A program made the position numbers and the translations under genes. Shown here in pieces: positions 1 to 7,307 of a DNA stretch of 47,004 nt. This stretch comes from Actinomycetes bacterium (GTDB lineage: Bacteria; Actinomycetota; UBA4738; HRBIN12). Numbering within the stretch: the first letter of the stretch is position 1; each line of letters begins with the position of its first letter. The notes under the pieces are model-generated. The model searched no databases. It saw only the letters and a list, made by a program, of their open reading frames with translations, and was not told the DNA's origin. The stretch is taken from NCBI GenBank assembly GCA_021155985.1, contig JAJNBA010000030.1:1-47004 (forward strand), read 5' to 3'.

Positions 1-77
1 ATCATCCGGTCGAAGAGCTCATGCTCGTCGACGACGTTGGGGTGGTAGCGGCGCTCGAGGTCCTCGACCGACGTCAC
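1..77 (-). CDS. 5' fragment of an unidentified divergent gene
   Basis: Only about 25 codons are inside the window, running leftward from a GTG. The visible residues (MTSVEDLERRYHPNVV and a few more) are not enough to name a family. I call it coding for two reasons. By my count the third codon positions are about 90% G/C, like the other genes here, whereas the competing plus-strand frame is about 74%. In addition, a TACGAT hexamer lies exactly 6 nt before the GTG, the same architecture seen at aroC. It would be transcribed divergently from ruvC. The alternative is non-coding DNA or the tail of a plus-strand gene ending at the TAG at 119-121. Confidence 0.4.
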   Translation of the reverse strand, partial: MTSVEDLERRYHPNVVDEHELFDRM

Positions 78-83
78 CGAGCG

Positions 84-89
84 ATCGTA
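84..89 (-). promoter_or_regulatory. -10 element of the divergent edge gene
   Basis: TACGAT on the minus strand sits 6 nt upstream of the GTG at 77. This predicts transcription starting at or next to the start codon, i.e. a leaderless message. No convincing -35 box is visible. Confidence 0.4.
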
Positions 90-119
90 GGGATGATTGC
101 CCAGCTGCGCCCGCCACCC

Positions 120-125
120 TAGACT
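120..125 (+). promoter_or_regulatory. -10 element of the ruvC operon
   Basis: TAGACT lies 11 nt upstream of the ruvC ATG, so the 5' leader would be only a few nucleotides long. The same hexamer precedes yajC and alaS in this window. Confidence 0.45.
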
Positions 126-136
126 CGGGCGAACGG

Positions 137-646
137 ATGTTCGAGAGTCGCGTGCTCGGCGTGGACCCCGGCCTTGCCAGGCTTGGCCTCGCCGTCGTCG
201 AGGGCAGCGGGAGGAAGGCGGCCCTGGTCTGGGCCGGCGCCGTCTCCACCGCGGCGGGTATGGACGAGTCGGAGCGTCTCCGACAGATCTGCGTCGCCGT
301 ACGGGAAGCCGTCTCCGTTCACCGGCCCGCGTCCTTGGCCCTGGAACGGGTGGCCTGGAACAAGAACCAGGTGAGCGCGCTCACCGTGGCCCGTGCCACA
401 GGGGCGATCATGGTCGTGGCGGCCGACGCGGGCCTGCCGGTCACCGAGTACGGTCCCAACGAGGTGAAGATCGCGGTGACCGGGATGGGCAACGCCGACA
501 AGGCGCAGGTGCGGCGGGCGTTGGTCCGGGTGCACGGATTGCGGGACGCGCCACTGCAGGCGGACGCCGCCGACGCCGTCGCCGTGGCGCTCACCCATCT
601 CGTGGGAGCGCGCATGCGGGGTCTCGCCCGATCGGGGTCGCGGTGA
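137..646 (+). CDS. ruvC: Crossover junction endodeoxyribonuclease RuvC
   Basis: RuvC resolves Holliday junctions by symmetric nicking, after RuvAB-driven branch migration, in the cytoplasm. The 169-aa product has the family's normal length. The first acidic active-site residue is in GVDPG (D10), the second is E70 in LALERV, and the C-terminal pair is in ADAADAVAVALTH (D143 and D146). The ATG is preceded by a TAGACT -10 box and almost no leader. The stop overlaps the ruvA GTG by 4 nt (GTGA), giving the standard ruvC-ruvA-ruvB order of Actinomycetota. Confidence 0.95.
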   Translation: MFESRVLGVDPGLARLGLAVVEGSGRKAALVWAGAVSTAAGMDESERLRQICVAVREAVSVHRPASLALERVAWNKNQVSALTVARATGAIMVVAADAGLPVTEYGPNEVKIAVTGMGNADKAQVRRALVRVHGLRDAPLQADAADAVAVALTHLVGARMRGLARSGSR

Positions 647-1209
647 TCTCGTTCCTCGACGGTGAGGTCGTGGAGAAGGGCGCCACTCGGGTGGTGATCG
701 GCGTCGCCGGTATCGGTTACGACGTCCTCGTTCCCACCTCCGTCGTGGCGAAGCTCCCCGCGGTGGGGAAGACGACGCGGCTGCACACCCGGATGGTCGT
801 GCGCGAGGACTCGATGACGCTGTACGGGTTCTCCGCGGTCGACCAACGGGATCTCTTCGACCTGCTCACCGGCGTGACGGGTGTCGGTCCGAAGGTCGCG
901 CTCGCGTTCCTGTCCGTCCTGCGCCCCGCCGCGCTGACCCGCGCGATCGTGAACGGCGACGCGGCTTCGCTCACCGTGGTCCCGGGCGTCGGGAAGAAGG
1001 TCGCGCAGCGGGTCGTGCTCGACCTGGCCGAGAAGCTCGGCGGCGACGCCGAGCTTCCTTCCGAGGGACCGATGGCCGACGTCCGCGACGCGCTCTTGTC
1101 GCTCGGGCTCACCGCCACGGAGGCCGGCGAGGCGATGCGCGGGATCGAGGCCGACGGCCGCGAGGCCGACGACATCTTGCGTGAGGCGCTGCAGAAGGTG
1201 GGCCGTTGA
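643..1209 (+). CDS. ruvA: Holliday junction DNA helicase subunit RuvA
   Basis: RuvA binds four-way junctions as a tetramer and loads the RuvB motor. The ORF track merges this frame with upstream noncoding sequence. The real start is the GTG at 643, which overlaps the ruvC stop (GTGA) and begins [10 protein letters not shown], the expected RuvA N-terminus. Its 188 aa comprise an OB-fold (about 1-63), two helix-hairpin-helix motifs ([12 protein letters not shown] near 70-80 and [12 protein letters not shown] near 108-118) and a small C-terminal domain that contacts RuvB. It ends in TGATG shared with ruvB. Confidence 0.95.
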   Translation: MISFLDGEVVEKGATRVVIGVAGIGYDVLVPTSVVAKLPAVGKTTRLHTRMVVREDSMTLYGFSAVDQRDLFDLLTGVTGVGPKVALAFLSVLRPAALTRAIVNGDAASLTVVPGVGKKVAQRVVLDLAEKLGGDAELPSEGPMADVRDALLSLGLTATEAGEAMRGIEADGREADDILREALQKVGR

Positions 1210-2255
1210 TGACCGAAGACGAGACGATCCGGATGCCGGAGGCGGCCGACCGTCCGGTCGACCCCGACGCCCTCACCGAGGAGGATCGCGAGTTCGACAT
1301 CGCGTTGCGCCCCCGCACGCTCGACGAGTTCGTCGGCCAGGAGCGCGTGAAGGAGCAGCTCCATCTCCTGATCGATGGCGCGCGCAAGCGTGGCGAGGGC
1401 GTGGATCACCTCCTCTTCAGCGGCCCTCCCGGCCTCGGGAAGACGACGCTCGCGCGGATCGTGGCCCACGAGATGGGTGCGGGGTTCCAACCGACGTCGG
1501 GACCGGCGCTCGACCGTCCCAGCGACCTCGCGGCGATCCTCACGAACCTGGAACACGGCGATGTCCTGTTCGTCGACGAGATCCACCGGATGCCGAGGCC
1601 GGTGGAAGAAGTGCTGTATCCGGCGCTCGAGGACTTCAACCTGGACGTGGTCCTCGGGAAGGGGCCGACGGCGCGCTCGATCCGGCTGGAGCTGCCGCGG
1701 TTCACGCTCGTGGGCGCGACCACCCGGCCGGGGCGGCTGACGCTCCCGCTCCGGGAGCGGTTCGGCTTCTCGCCCCGCCTCGACTACTACTCTGCGGACG
1801 ACCTGGCCAAGATCGTGATGCGCTCGGCCGGGATCCTCACGGTCCCCGTCCACGGCGACGCGGCCGCGGAGATCGCCCGGCGCTCGCGCGGCACGCCGCG
1901 GATCGCCAACCGGCTCCTCCGACGGGTGCGGGACTTCGCCGAGGTGCGACACGACGGCTCCGTCACGCTCGAGGTGGCCGCGGCGGGGCTCGAGGTCTTC
2001 GAGGTGGACGACCAGGGGCTCGACCGGCTGGACCATTCGATCCTCGCCACGCTGATCGACAAGTTCGGGGGCGGGCCGGTCGGCCTGTCGACGCTCGCGG
2101 CGGCGGTCGGCGAAGAGACGGACACCGTCGAGGATGTCGTCGAGCCCTACCTCCTCCAGCTGGGTTTCCTCCGCCGAACGCCACGCGGGCGTGTCGCCAC
2201 CGAGCACGCGTACCGCCACCTGGGCACCTCGGTCCCCGGCACCCTGCCGCTGTAG
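1209..2255 (+). CDS. ruvB: Holliday junction branch migration ATPase RuvB
   Basis: This is the hexameric AAA+ motor that drives branch migration with RuvA. The 348-aa product shows Walker [10 protein letters not shown] (about 72-80), Walker B with VDEIHRM, sensor 1 GATTRPG, and a C-terminal winged-helix domain. The start is the ATG at 1209, overlapping the ruvA stop by one base. The track's TTG at 1206 adds one residue and is less likely. The N-terminal extension of about 30 residues is acidic. It is the third gene of the ruv operon; yajC follows from its own promoter. Confidence 0.95.
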   Translation: MTEDETIRMPEAADRPVDPDALTEEDREFDIALRPRTLDEFVGQERVKEQLHLLIDGARKRGEGVDHLLFSGPPGLGKTTLARIVAHEMGAGFQPTSGPALDRPSDLAAILTNLEHGDVLFVDEIHRMPRPVEEVLYPALEDFNLDVVLGKGPTARSIRLELPRFTLVGATTRPGRLTLPLRERFGFSPRLDYYSADDLAKIVMRSAGILTVPVHGDAAAEIARRSRGTPRIANRLLRRVRDFAEVRHDGSVTLEVAAAGLEVFEVDDQGLDRLDHSILATLIDKFGGGPVGLSTLAAAVGEETDTVEDVVEPYLLQLGFLRRTPRGRVATEHAYRHLGTSVPGTLPL

Positions 2256-2265
2256 AGGGTCGAGG

Positions 2266-2271
2266 TAGACT
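2266..2271 (+). promoter_or_regulatory. -10 element upstream of yajC
   Basis: TAGACT lies 26 nt before the yajC ATG. A start site around 2278 would leave a short leader containing the GGAGG Shine-Dalgarno sequence. It suggests that the sec genes can be transcribed independently of ruv. Confidence 0.4.
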
Positions 2272-2297
2272 CCCTCGTCCCCTCAATGGAGGTCTGC

Positions 2298-2642
2298 ATG
2301 CTCGCCATCCTCGCTCAAGCTCAGGCGCAGCCGAACGCCATCGTGAGCCTCCTCCCGCTCCTGCTCATCGGTGTCGTCTTCTACTTCCTGCTGATCCGTC
2401 CCCAGAACCAGCGCCGCCGGGCCCAGATGGAGATGCAATCGTCGATCGAGGTGGGCGACGACATCGTGACCACGGCGGGGATCTACGGCACGATCACCGA
2501 GATCGACGACGATTACGGCATCGTGACGGTCGAGGTCGCCCCGGGCGTGGAGATCAGGCTCGCCCGGGCCGCCGTCGCGACGCGCCTGGCCGACGACGAC
2601 GAGTTCGAGGACGAGGTGGAAGGCGCCGAGCCCGGCTCGTGA
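2298..2642 (+). CDS. yajC: Sec translocon accessory subunit YajC
   Basis: YajC is a small inner-membrane protein that associates with SecD and SecF. The 114-aa product has one transmembrane segment (about 14-36, IVSLLPLLLIGVVFYFLLI) followed by the family hallmark RPQNQRRR and a beta-rich domain (VGDDIVTTAGIYGTI). I prefer the ATG at 2298 over the track's 2286 because GGAGG lies about 6 nt upstream of it. The acidic tail ends in GTGA shared with the next gene, placing it in a yajC-HD-secD-secF operon. Confidence 0.9.
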   Translation: MLAILAQAQAQPNAIVSLLPLLLIGVVFYFLLIRPQNQRRRAQMEMQSSIEVGDDIVTTAGIYGTITEIDDDYGIVTVEVAPGVEIRLARAAVATRLADDDEFEDEVEGAEPGS

Positions 2643-3436
2643 GCGACCCGGTCCAGCCTCGCGATCCTCAAGACCCTGCAGCGGCGGTTCGTGAACCCGA
2701 CGAGCCGGCTCCCCGGATGCCGGTGGAGCCGGTCCCCACCCATCCTGCACCCACGCCCGCCGGACCTCGGGATCGGGCAACCGTCACGCTCGAAGACGTC
2801 CAGGGGAGCGAGGAGCTCTCCCTCTACATCGCGTCCGCCGACCGCGTGATGGAGGCGATGGGCTACACCGAGCACGGCTTCCGTCACGCGAACCTCGTCG
2901 CCAGCATCGCCTACCAGGTGCTGAGTCGCCTCGACTTCACGGAGCGGGAGGCCACGCTCGCGTCGGTCGCCGGGTACCTGCACGACGTGGGGAACTCGCT
3001 CGCCCGTGACGCGCACGGGCAGACCGGCGCCATCCTCGTCTACCAATCGCTCCGAGACGCGGTGCACGGCTCGGATCTGATGCCGATCCTCGCCGCGATC
3101 GCGAACCACGAGGAGACGGAAGGGGTCGCCGTGTCACCGATCTCCGCCGCCGTGATCCTCGCCGACAAGTCGGACGTCCACAGGAGCCGCGTGCGCAGGT
3201 CCGGTCGGATCGAGTTGGACGTTCACGATCGGGTGAACCACGCCGTCGAGCGTTCCTTCCTCTCGGTAGACTCCGGACCCCGCACCGTCAGCCTTGAGCT
3301 GACGATCGACACCGACATCAGCAAGGTCATGGAGTACTTCGAGATCTTCCTCGGACGCATGCAGCTCTGTCGTCACGCCGCGGAGCTGCTCGATGCCCGT
3401 TTCCGACTGGTGATCAACGGGGCAGAGCTGGCGTGA
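2639..3436 (+). CDS. HD-domain metal-dependent phosphohydrolase
   Basis: The real gene starts at the GTG at 2639, overlapping the yajC stop; the track fused it with upstream sequence. The 265-aa protein has a Pro-rich, probably disordered N-terminus (about 1-45) and then an HD domain. Its candidate metal ligands are H83 (GFRH), H115-D116 (YLHDVGN), H157 (ANHEE) and D176 (LADKSD). HD proteins hydrolyse phosphoesters or nucleotides, but the substrate cannot be deduced. The C-terminal 80 residues resemble no domain I recognise. It overlaps secD by GTGA, so it is co-translated with the translocon genes. Whether it acts on secretion is unknown. Confidence 0.75.
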   Translation: MSDPVQPRDPQDPAAAVREPDEPAPRMPVEPVPTHPAPTPAGPRDRATVTLEDVQGSEELSLYIASADRVMEAMGYTEHGFRHANLVASIAYQVLSRLDFTEREATLASVAGYLHDVGNSLARDAHGQTGAILVYQSLRDAVHGSDLMPILAAIANHEETEGVAVSPISAAVILADKSDVHRSRVRRSGRIELDVHDRVNHAVERSFLSVDSGPRTVSLELTIDTDISKVMEYFEIFLGRMQLCRHAAELLDARFRLVINGAELA

Positions 3437-5595
3437 GACGCAATCGCGCCCTCTGGGCGTCCATCATCTTCGTCCTGGTCCTCGTGGCTGCCTCCGCGGT
3501 GGGATTCCTCGGTGGGAGCCTGCGCCCCACGCTCGGACTCGACCTCCAAGGCGGCGCGTCCGTGATCCTGACCGCCCCCGAGGAGACGCCGCAAGACGTC
3601 ATGGAGCAGGCCCTCGAGAACATCCGGAACCGGGTGGACGCGTTCGGGGTGGGTGAACCCGACATCGCGCTGTCGGGGAACACGATCGAGGTACAGATCC
3701 CGGGCAGCGCCGACGCGACGGTGCGCCGGCGAACAGCCGACCTCTTCTGTCTGGAAGGTGAAGACCTGATCCACGGGTGCTCCGAGTCTGAGGACGACGT
3801 TCGAGACGTCCTCGAGAGCCTCGAGGTACAGGACCAGCCCTCCGAGGTCTGCGTCGTCGACGGGGAAGGCGAGGAGATCGAGTGCTTCTCGAGCCGGGCA
3901 CAGGCCGACTCGTTCCTCGCCGGTGTCCAGGTCGGCCCGAAGCCGGAACCGACGTCCAGCACGTCCGCCACGCCGAGCCCGAGTGCAACGGCGTCGCCCT
4001 CCGCCGGCCCCTCACCCGCCGCGAGCGCGTACTGCCTCACACAGGCGACGGGCGAGCGGATCCGGTGCTTCGAGACGCGTGCGAAGGCTGAAGACGCGAA
4101 GGATGCGCTCGAGGTCAGGGTCACCGAACGTTCGTATTGCATCCTCCCGGCCCCACCCGAGCCCTCGCCGACCCCGACACCATCGCTGTCCGCATCTCCG
4201 AGTGCAACCCCGTCCCCGTCCGCCTCCGCGTCGCCCTCCCCATCACCGGCCACGTTCGCGGATCTCGATCTCTCCGAGGCCGAGCCGCTGCCGTGCGAAC
4301 TCGGCTCCCGCGAGGATGCCGACGGGGCGCTCGACGCGATCGAGATCGTGCACGAGGAGGAGCGGTTCTGCGTCGTGAGCTCGGTGGGTGAGCAGCTGGG
4401 CTGCTCGGTGCGCCGGGATGAAGCGGTCGACCTCCAGCGCCAGTCGGGTCAGGAGCGACTGCTCCGCGTGATCGGGGAGACGGCGCGCCTGGAGGAGCGA
4501 CCCGTGCTCGAGATCGTCCCTGCTTCCGACCCACGGCCCGTCACCTGCGGCACGCAGGAGGAGCGCGATCGCCCACGATGCGCCCACGATGCCCTGGAAG
4601 ACGAGGAGGTCGTCTACCCGGGACCGATCGGGCAGGGGCAGGTGGCGAAGTTCGTCCTCGGTCCGACCGTGATCACCGGAGAGGACTTCGACAGCGCGTC
4701 CGCGGTGATCAATCAGAGTCAGCTCGGTACCTCCGACTGGACCGTGAACTTCCAGCTGGACGGCGACGGCGCCGAACGGTTCTCGGAGGCCACCACGGCG
4801 GCCGTCGGCGCGCCGGAACCTACGAACCAGATCGCGATCGTCGTGGACCGGGTGGTGATCTCATCGCCCACGGTGCAGTCGGCGATCACCGGTGGGGTCG
4901 GCGAGATCACCGGCGGGTTCGCGGAACAGGAGGCGAAGGACCTCGCGACGCAGCTGAACGCGGGCGCACTCCCCGTGGAGCTGACGAGGCAGTCGGTGCG
5001 GACGGTGAGCCCGACCCTCGGCGAGGAGTCGTTGGAGCAGGGGATCCTCGCCGGAGCGGGTGGCCTCGTCCTGTTGTTCCTCTACCTGCTCTTCTACTAC
5101 CGGCTCCTCGGGGTCGTCGCGTGGTTCGGTATGACGATCTGGGCCGCGCTCGCCGTGGCGCTGATCTCGATCGCGGGTGAACAGTTCGGGTACGCGCTCT
5201 CGCTCGCGGGCGTGGCGGGGCTCGTGATCTCGCTCGGCGTCACCGCCGACTCCTACATCGTCTTCTTCGAACGGCTGAAGGACGAGGTCCGCTCGGGCAA
5301 GTCGCCACGCGCCGCGGTCCAGCCGGCGTTCGCCCGCGCGTACAAGACGATCGTCGCCGCCGACATCGTGACCGGGCTCGCCGCCGCGGTCCTGTACCTG
5401 ACAGCTGTCAGCTCCGTTCGCGGGTTCGCACTGACGCTGGGTGTGGCGACCCTGCTCGATCTGTTCGTCGTGTGGTTCTTCAAACGGCCGACGGTCTTCC
5501 TGATCGCCAAGAACGAGAAGCTCGTGAACCTCCGTGGCTTCGGTCTCACCAGCGGGATCGCCGGTGAAGCCGCGCGGCAGGGGGCGGGTCTGTGA
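3433..5595 (+). CDS. secD: Protein translocase subunit SecD with a cysteine-repeat insertion
   Basis: SecD and SecF use the proton gradient to assist late steps of Sec export. The protein has TM1 at about 8-28, GLDLQGG at 35-41, an extracytoplasmic P1 region, and five more membrane segments from about 540 onward, with the conserved TADSYIVFFER in TM4. At 720 aa it is longer than many SecDs. The excess lies in about residues 100-390: twelve cysteines at 106, 116, 140, 151, 201, 212, 236, 288, 313, 324, 372 and 383, mostly in pairs 10-11 residues apart, with Ser/Pro-rich linkers near 170-197 and 240-272. The insert is predicted to face outside the membrane. GTG start overlaps the HD gene; stop overlaps secF. 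Confidence 0.9.
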   Translation: MRRNRALWASIIFVLVLVAASAVGFLGGSLRPTLGLDLQGGASVILTAPEETPQDVMEQALENIRNRVDAFGVGEPDIALSGNTIEVQIPGSADATVRRRTADLFCLEGEDLIHGCSESEDDVRDVLESLEVQDQPSEVCVVDGEGEEIECFSSRAQADSFLAGVQVGPKPEPTSSTSATPSPSATASPSAGPSPAASAYCLTQATGERIRCFETRAKAEDAKDALEVRVTERSYCILPAPPEPSPTPTPSLSASPSATPSPSASASPSPSPATFADLDLSEAEPLPCELGSREDADGALDAIEIVHEEERFCVVSSVGEQLGCSVRRDEAVDLQRQSGQERLLRVIGETARLEERPVLEIVPASDPRPVTCGTQEERDRPRCAHDALEDEEVVYPGPIGQGQVAKFVLGPTVITGEDFDSASAVINQSQLGTSDWTVNFQLDGDGAERFSEATTAAVGAPEPTNQIAIVVDRVVISSPTVQSAITGGVGEITGGFAEQEAKDLATQLNAGALPVELTRQSVRTVSPTLGEESLEQGILAGAGGLVLLFLYLLFYYRLLGVVAWFGMTIWAALAVALISIAGEQFGYALSLAGVAGLVISLGVTADSYIVFFERLKDEVRSGKSPRAAVQPAFARAYKTIVAADIVTGLAAAVLYLTAVSSVRGFALTLGVATLLDLFVVWFFKRPTVFLIAKNEKLVNLRGFGLTSGIAGEAARQGAGL

Positions 5596-6707
5596 ACGTC
5601 CGACACGCGCTCGATACCTACCGCGGTCACTCGATCCCGCACGTGCCCTGGGTGGAGCTCCGGAACCGCTGGTTCGCGATCTCGGGACTGCTCGTCGCCG
5701 TCTCGCTCGCGGGCCTCCTCTTCGGGGACCTGAACTTCTCGATCGACTTCGAGGGGGGCGCGCGCATCACGTACACGTTCGCGCGGCCGGTCGACGCCGA
5801 GCAGGTGCAGGCGACGCTCGAGGAGCAGGGGATCGACGGTGCCGAGATCCAGATCGTGAACGACGAGGCGGTGTCGATCCGAACCCCATCGCTCACCGGC
5901 GAAGGGATCAGCGAGTCGGAGGTGATCCGTCGGGAGCTCGCCGAGCAAGCGGGCATCCAGCCGGTGGAGGTGAACATCGAGGACGTCGGTCCGACGTGGG
6001 GCGGGGAGATCTCCCGGAAGGCCGCGATCGGACTGGTGATCGTGCTGGCCGCGATCATGGGCTACATCACGCTCCGGTTCGAGCTGAAGATGGCGATCGG
6101 GGCGATCATCGCGCTGATCCACGACGTCGTGATCACGGTCGGGGTGTACGCGCTGACGGGACGGGAGGTGACGCCGGAGACCGTGATCGCGGTGCTCACG
6201 ATCCTCGGGTTCTCCCTCTACGACACGGTCGTGATCTACGACAAGATCAAGGAGAACCTCGAGACGCAGTCGTTGGTGGGGAGGCTCGGTTCGGACGGAA
6301 CGATCGACCTCTCCCTCAACCAGGTGCTGATGCGATCGGTGAACACGTCCCTCGTGGTCCTGCTCCCGATCCTGGCCCTGCTGCTCTTCGGCGGCGAGAC
6401 GCTCAAGGACTTCGCGTTCGCGATGTTCATCGGCACGGCGATCGGCGTGTACTCGTCGATCTTCCTCGCCGCGCCGCTCCTCGCGGTGCTGAAGAAGCGA
6501 GAGGCGCGATTCCGACAGCTCGAGCAGAAGCTCACGGACCGGGAACGGGTAGTGGCGCGGCGGGCGACGGCCGCTCCGGCGGCCACCCCCGGCGCGAGCA
6601 CCGGCGAGGCTGCCGCCGTCCGCGCGACCGCCCGGACCGCGACGACGGGGCGACCCGGACAGAAGTCGAAGCGGCGCAAGCCGCCGGCCAAGCGCAAGCG
6701 GAGGTGA
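5592..6707 (+). CDS. secF: Protein translocase subunit SecF
   Basis: SecF is the partner of SecD in the proton-driven export complex. The 371-aa product has TM1 at about 27-45, the IDFEGGARI motif, a short extracytoplasmic domain, and a block of five C-terminal membrane segments that includes [17 protein letters not shown], the signature facing SecD. The C-terminus beyond about residue 300 is a long Ala/Thr-rich, strongly basic tail ending [12 protein letters not shown]. It is probably disordered and cytoplasmic. The GTG start overlaps secD (GTGA). No cysteine repeats occur here, unlike in SecD. Confidence 0.93.
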   Translation: MNVRHALDTYRGHSIPHVPWVELRNRWFAISGLLVAVSLAGLLFGDLNFSIDFEGGARITYTFARPVDAEQVQATLEEQGIDGAEIQIVNDEAVSIRTPSLTGEGISESEVIRRELAEQAGIQPVEVNIEDVGPTWGGEISRKAAIGLVIVLAAIMGYITLRFELKMAIGAIIALIHDVVITVGVYALTGREVTPETVIAVLTILGFSLYDTVVIYDKIKENLETQSLVGRLGSDGTIDLSLNQVLMRSVNTSLVVLLPILALLLFGGETLKDFAFAMFIGTAIGVYSSIFLAAPLLAVLKKREARFRQLEQKLTDRERVVARRATAAPAATPGASTGEAAAVRATARTATTGRPGQKSKRRKPPAKRKRR

Positions 6708-6711
6708 CGTC

Positions 6712-7233
6712 GTGGAGATCGAGCAGATCAAGGCGCTGATCAGGGACGTCCCCGACTTCCCGGAGCCGGGCATCGTCTTCAAGGACATCACGCCGATCCT
6801 GGCGCACGCCGACGCGATGTCGACGATCATCGACCTGATCGTCGTCCACTTCGGGCGGGGCACCGTCGACAAGGTCGTCGGGATCGAGGCCCGAGGCTTC
6901 ATCCTCGCGGCCCCGGTCGCGTACCACTTCAACGCCGGATTCGTGCCGATCCGCAAGCAGGGCAAGCTCCCCTGGGAGACGGCGTCCGAGGAGTACGCGC
7001 TCGAGTACGGAACGGCCACGCTCGAGCTCCACCGTGACGCGATCGAGAAGGGCGAGCGCGTCCTGATCGTCGACGACGTCTTGGCCACCGGCGGGACGGC
7101 GCAGGCTGCGGCATCGCTCGTGGAACGCTGTGGAGGGGTGATCCGCGGGATCTCGTGCCTGATCGAGCTCGAGTTCCTGAAGGGGCGCTCGAAGCTCGAG
7201 GACTACGAGGTCCACACGTTCATCCAGTACTGA
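6712..7233 (+). CDS. apt: Adenine phosphoribosyltransferase
   Basis: Apt salvages adenine to AMP using PRPP. The 173-aa product begins with the characteristic [17 protein letters not shown] segment and carries the PRPP-binding loop [16 protein letters not shown] near 120-135. The GTG start is 4 nt after the secF stop. Placement between secF and rel is the usual actinobacterial order and links purine salvage physically, though not necessarily functionally, to (p)ppGpp metabolism. Confidence 0.95.
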   Translation: MEIEQIKALIRDVPDFPEPGIVFKDITPILAHADAMSTIIDLIVVHFGRGTVDKVVGIEARGFILAAPVAYHFNAGFVPIRKQGKLPWETASEEYALEYGTATLELHRDAIEKGERVLIVDDVLATGGTAQAAASLVERCGGVIRGISCLIELEFLKGRSKLEDYEVHTFIQY

Positions 7234-7284
7234 GCCCGACTCGGGCCCATCGCTGCGCTTTCGAGCCCCACTGACGGCGTCCCC

Positions 7285-7290
7285 TACACT
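7285..7290 (+). promoter_or_regulatory. -10 element upstream of rel
   Basis: TACACT lies 17 nt before the GTG at 7308. The predicted leader of roughly 11 nt would contain the AGGAGG Shine-Dalgarno sequence. No clear -35 box is seen. Confidence 0.4.
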
Positions 7291-7307
7291 TGGTGCAGGA
7301 GGCGAGC

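Noticed and set aside
717-2219. 500-aa minus-strand ORF opposite ruvA/ruvB
   Set aside because: It is an antisense shadow of strongly coding ruv genes. Composition is Arg/Glu/Asp/His-rich without motifs, as expected from the reverse frame of GC-rich genes.
3267-3272. Internal TAGACT in the HD gene
   Set aside because: It matches the -10 hexamer, but no start codon lies at a leaderless distance and secD is 160 nt away and translationally coupled. A chance match or weak internal promoter cannot be distinguished.
5253-7088. 611-aa minus-strand ORF opposite secD/secF/apt
   Set aside because: Same reason: three well-supported plus-strand genes cover it, and the translation has no recognisable domain.
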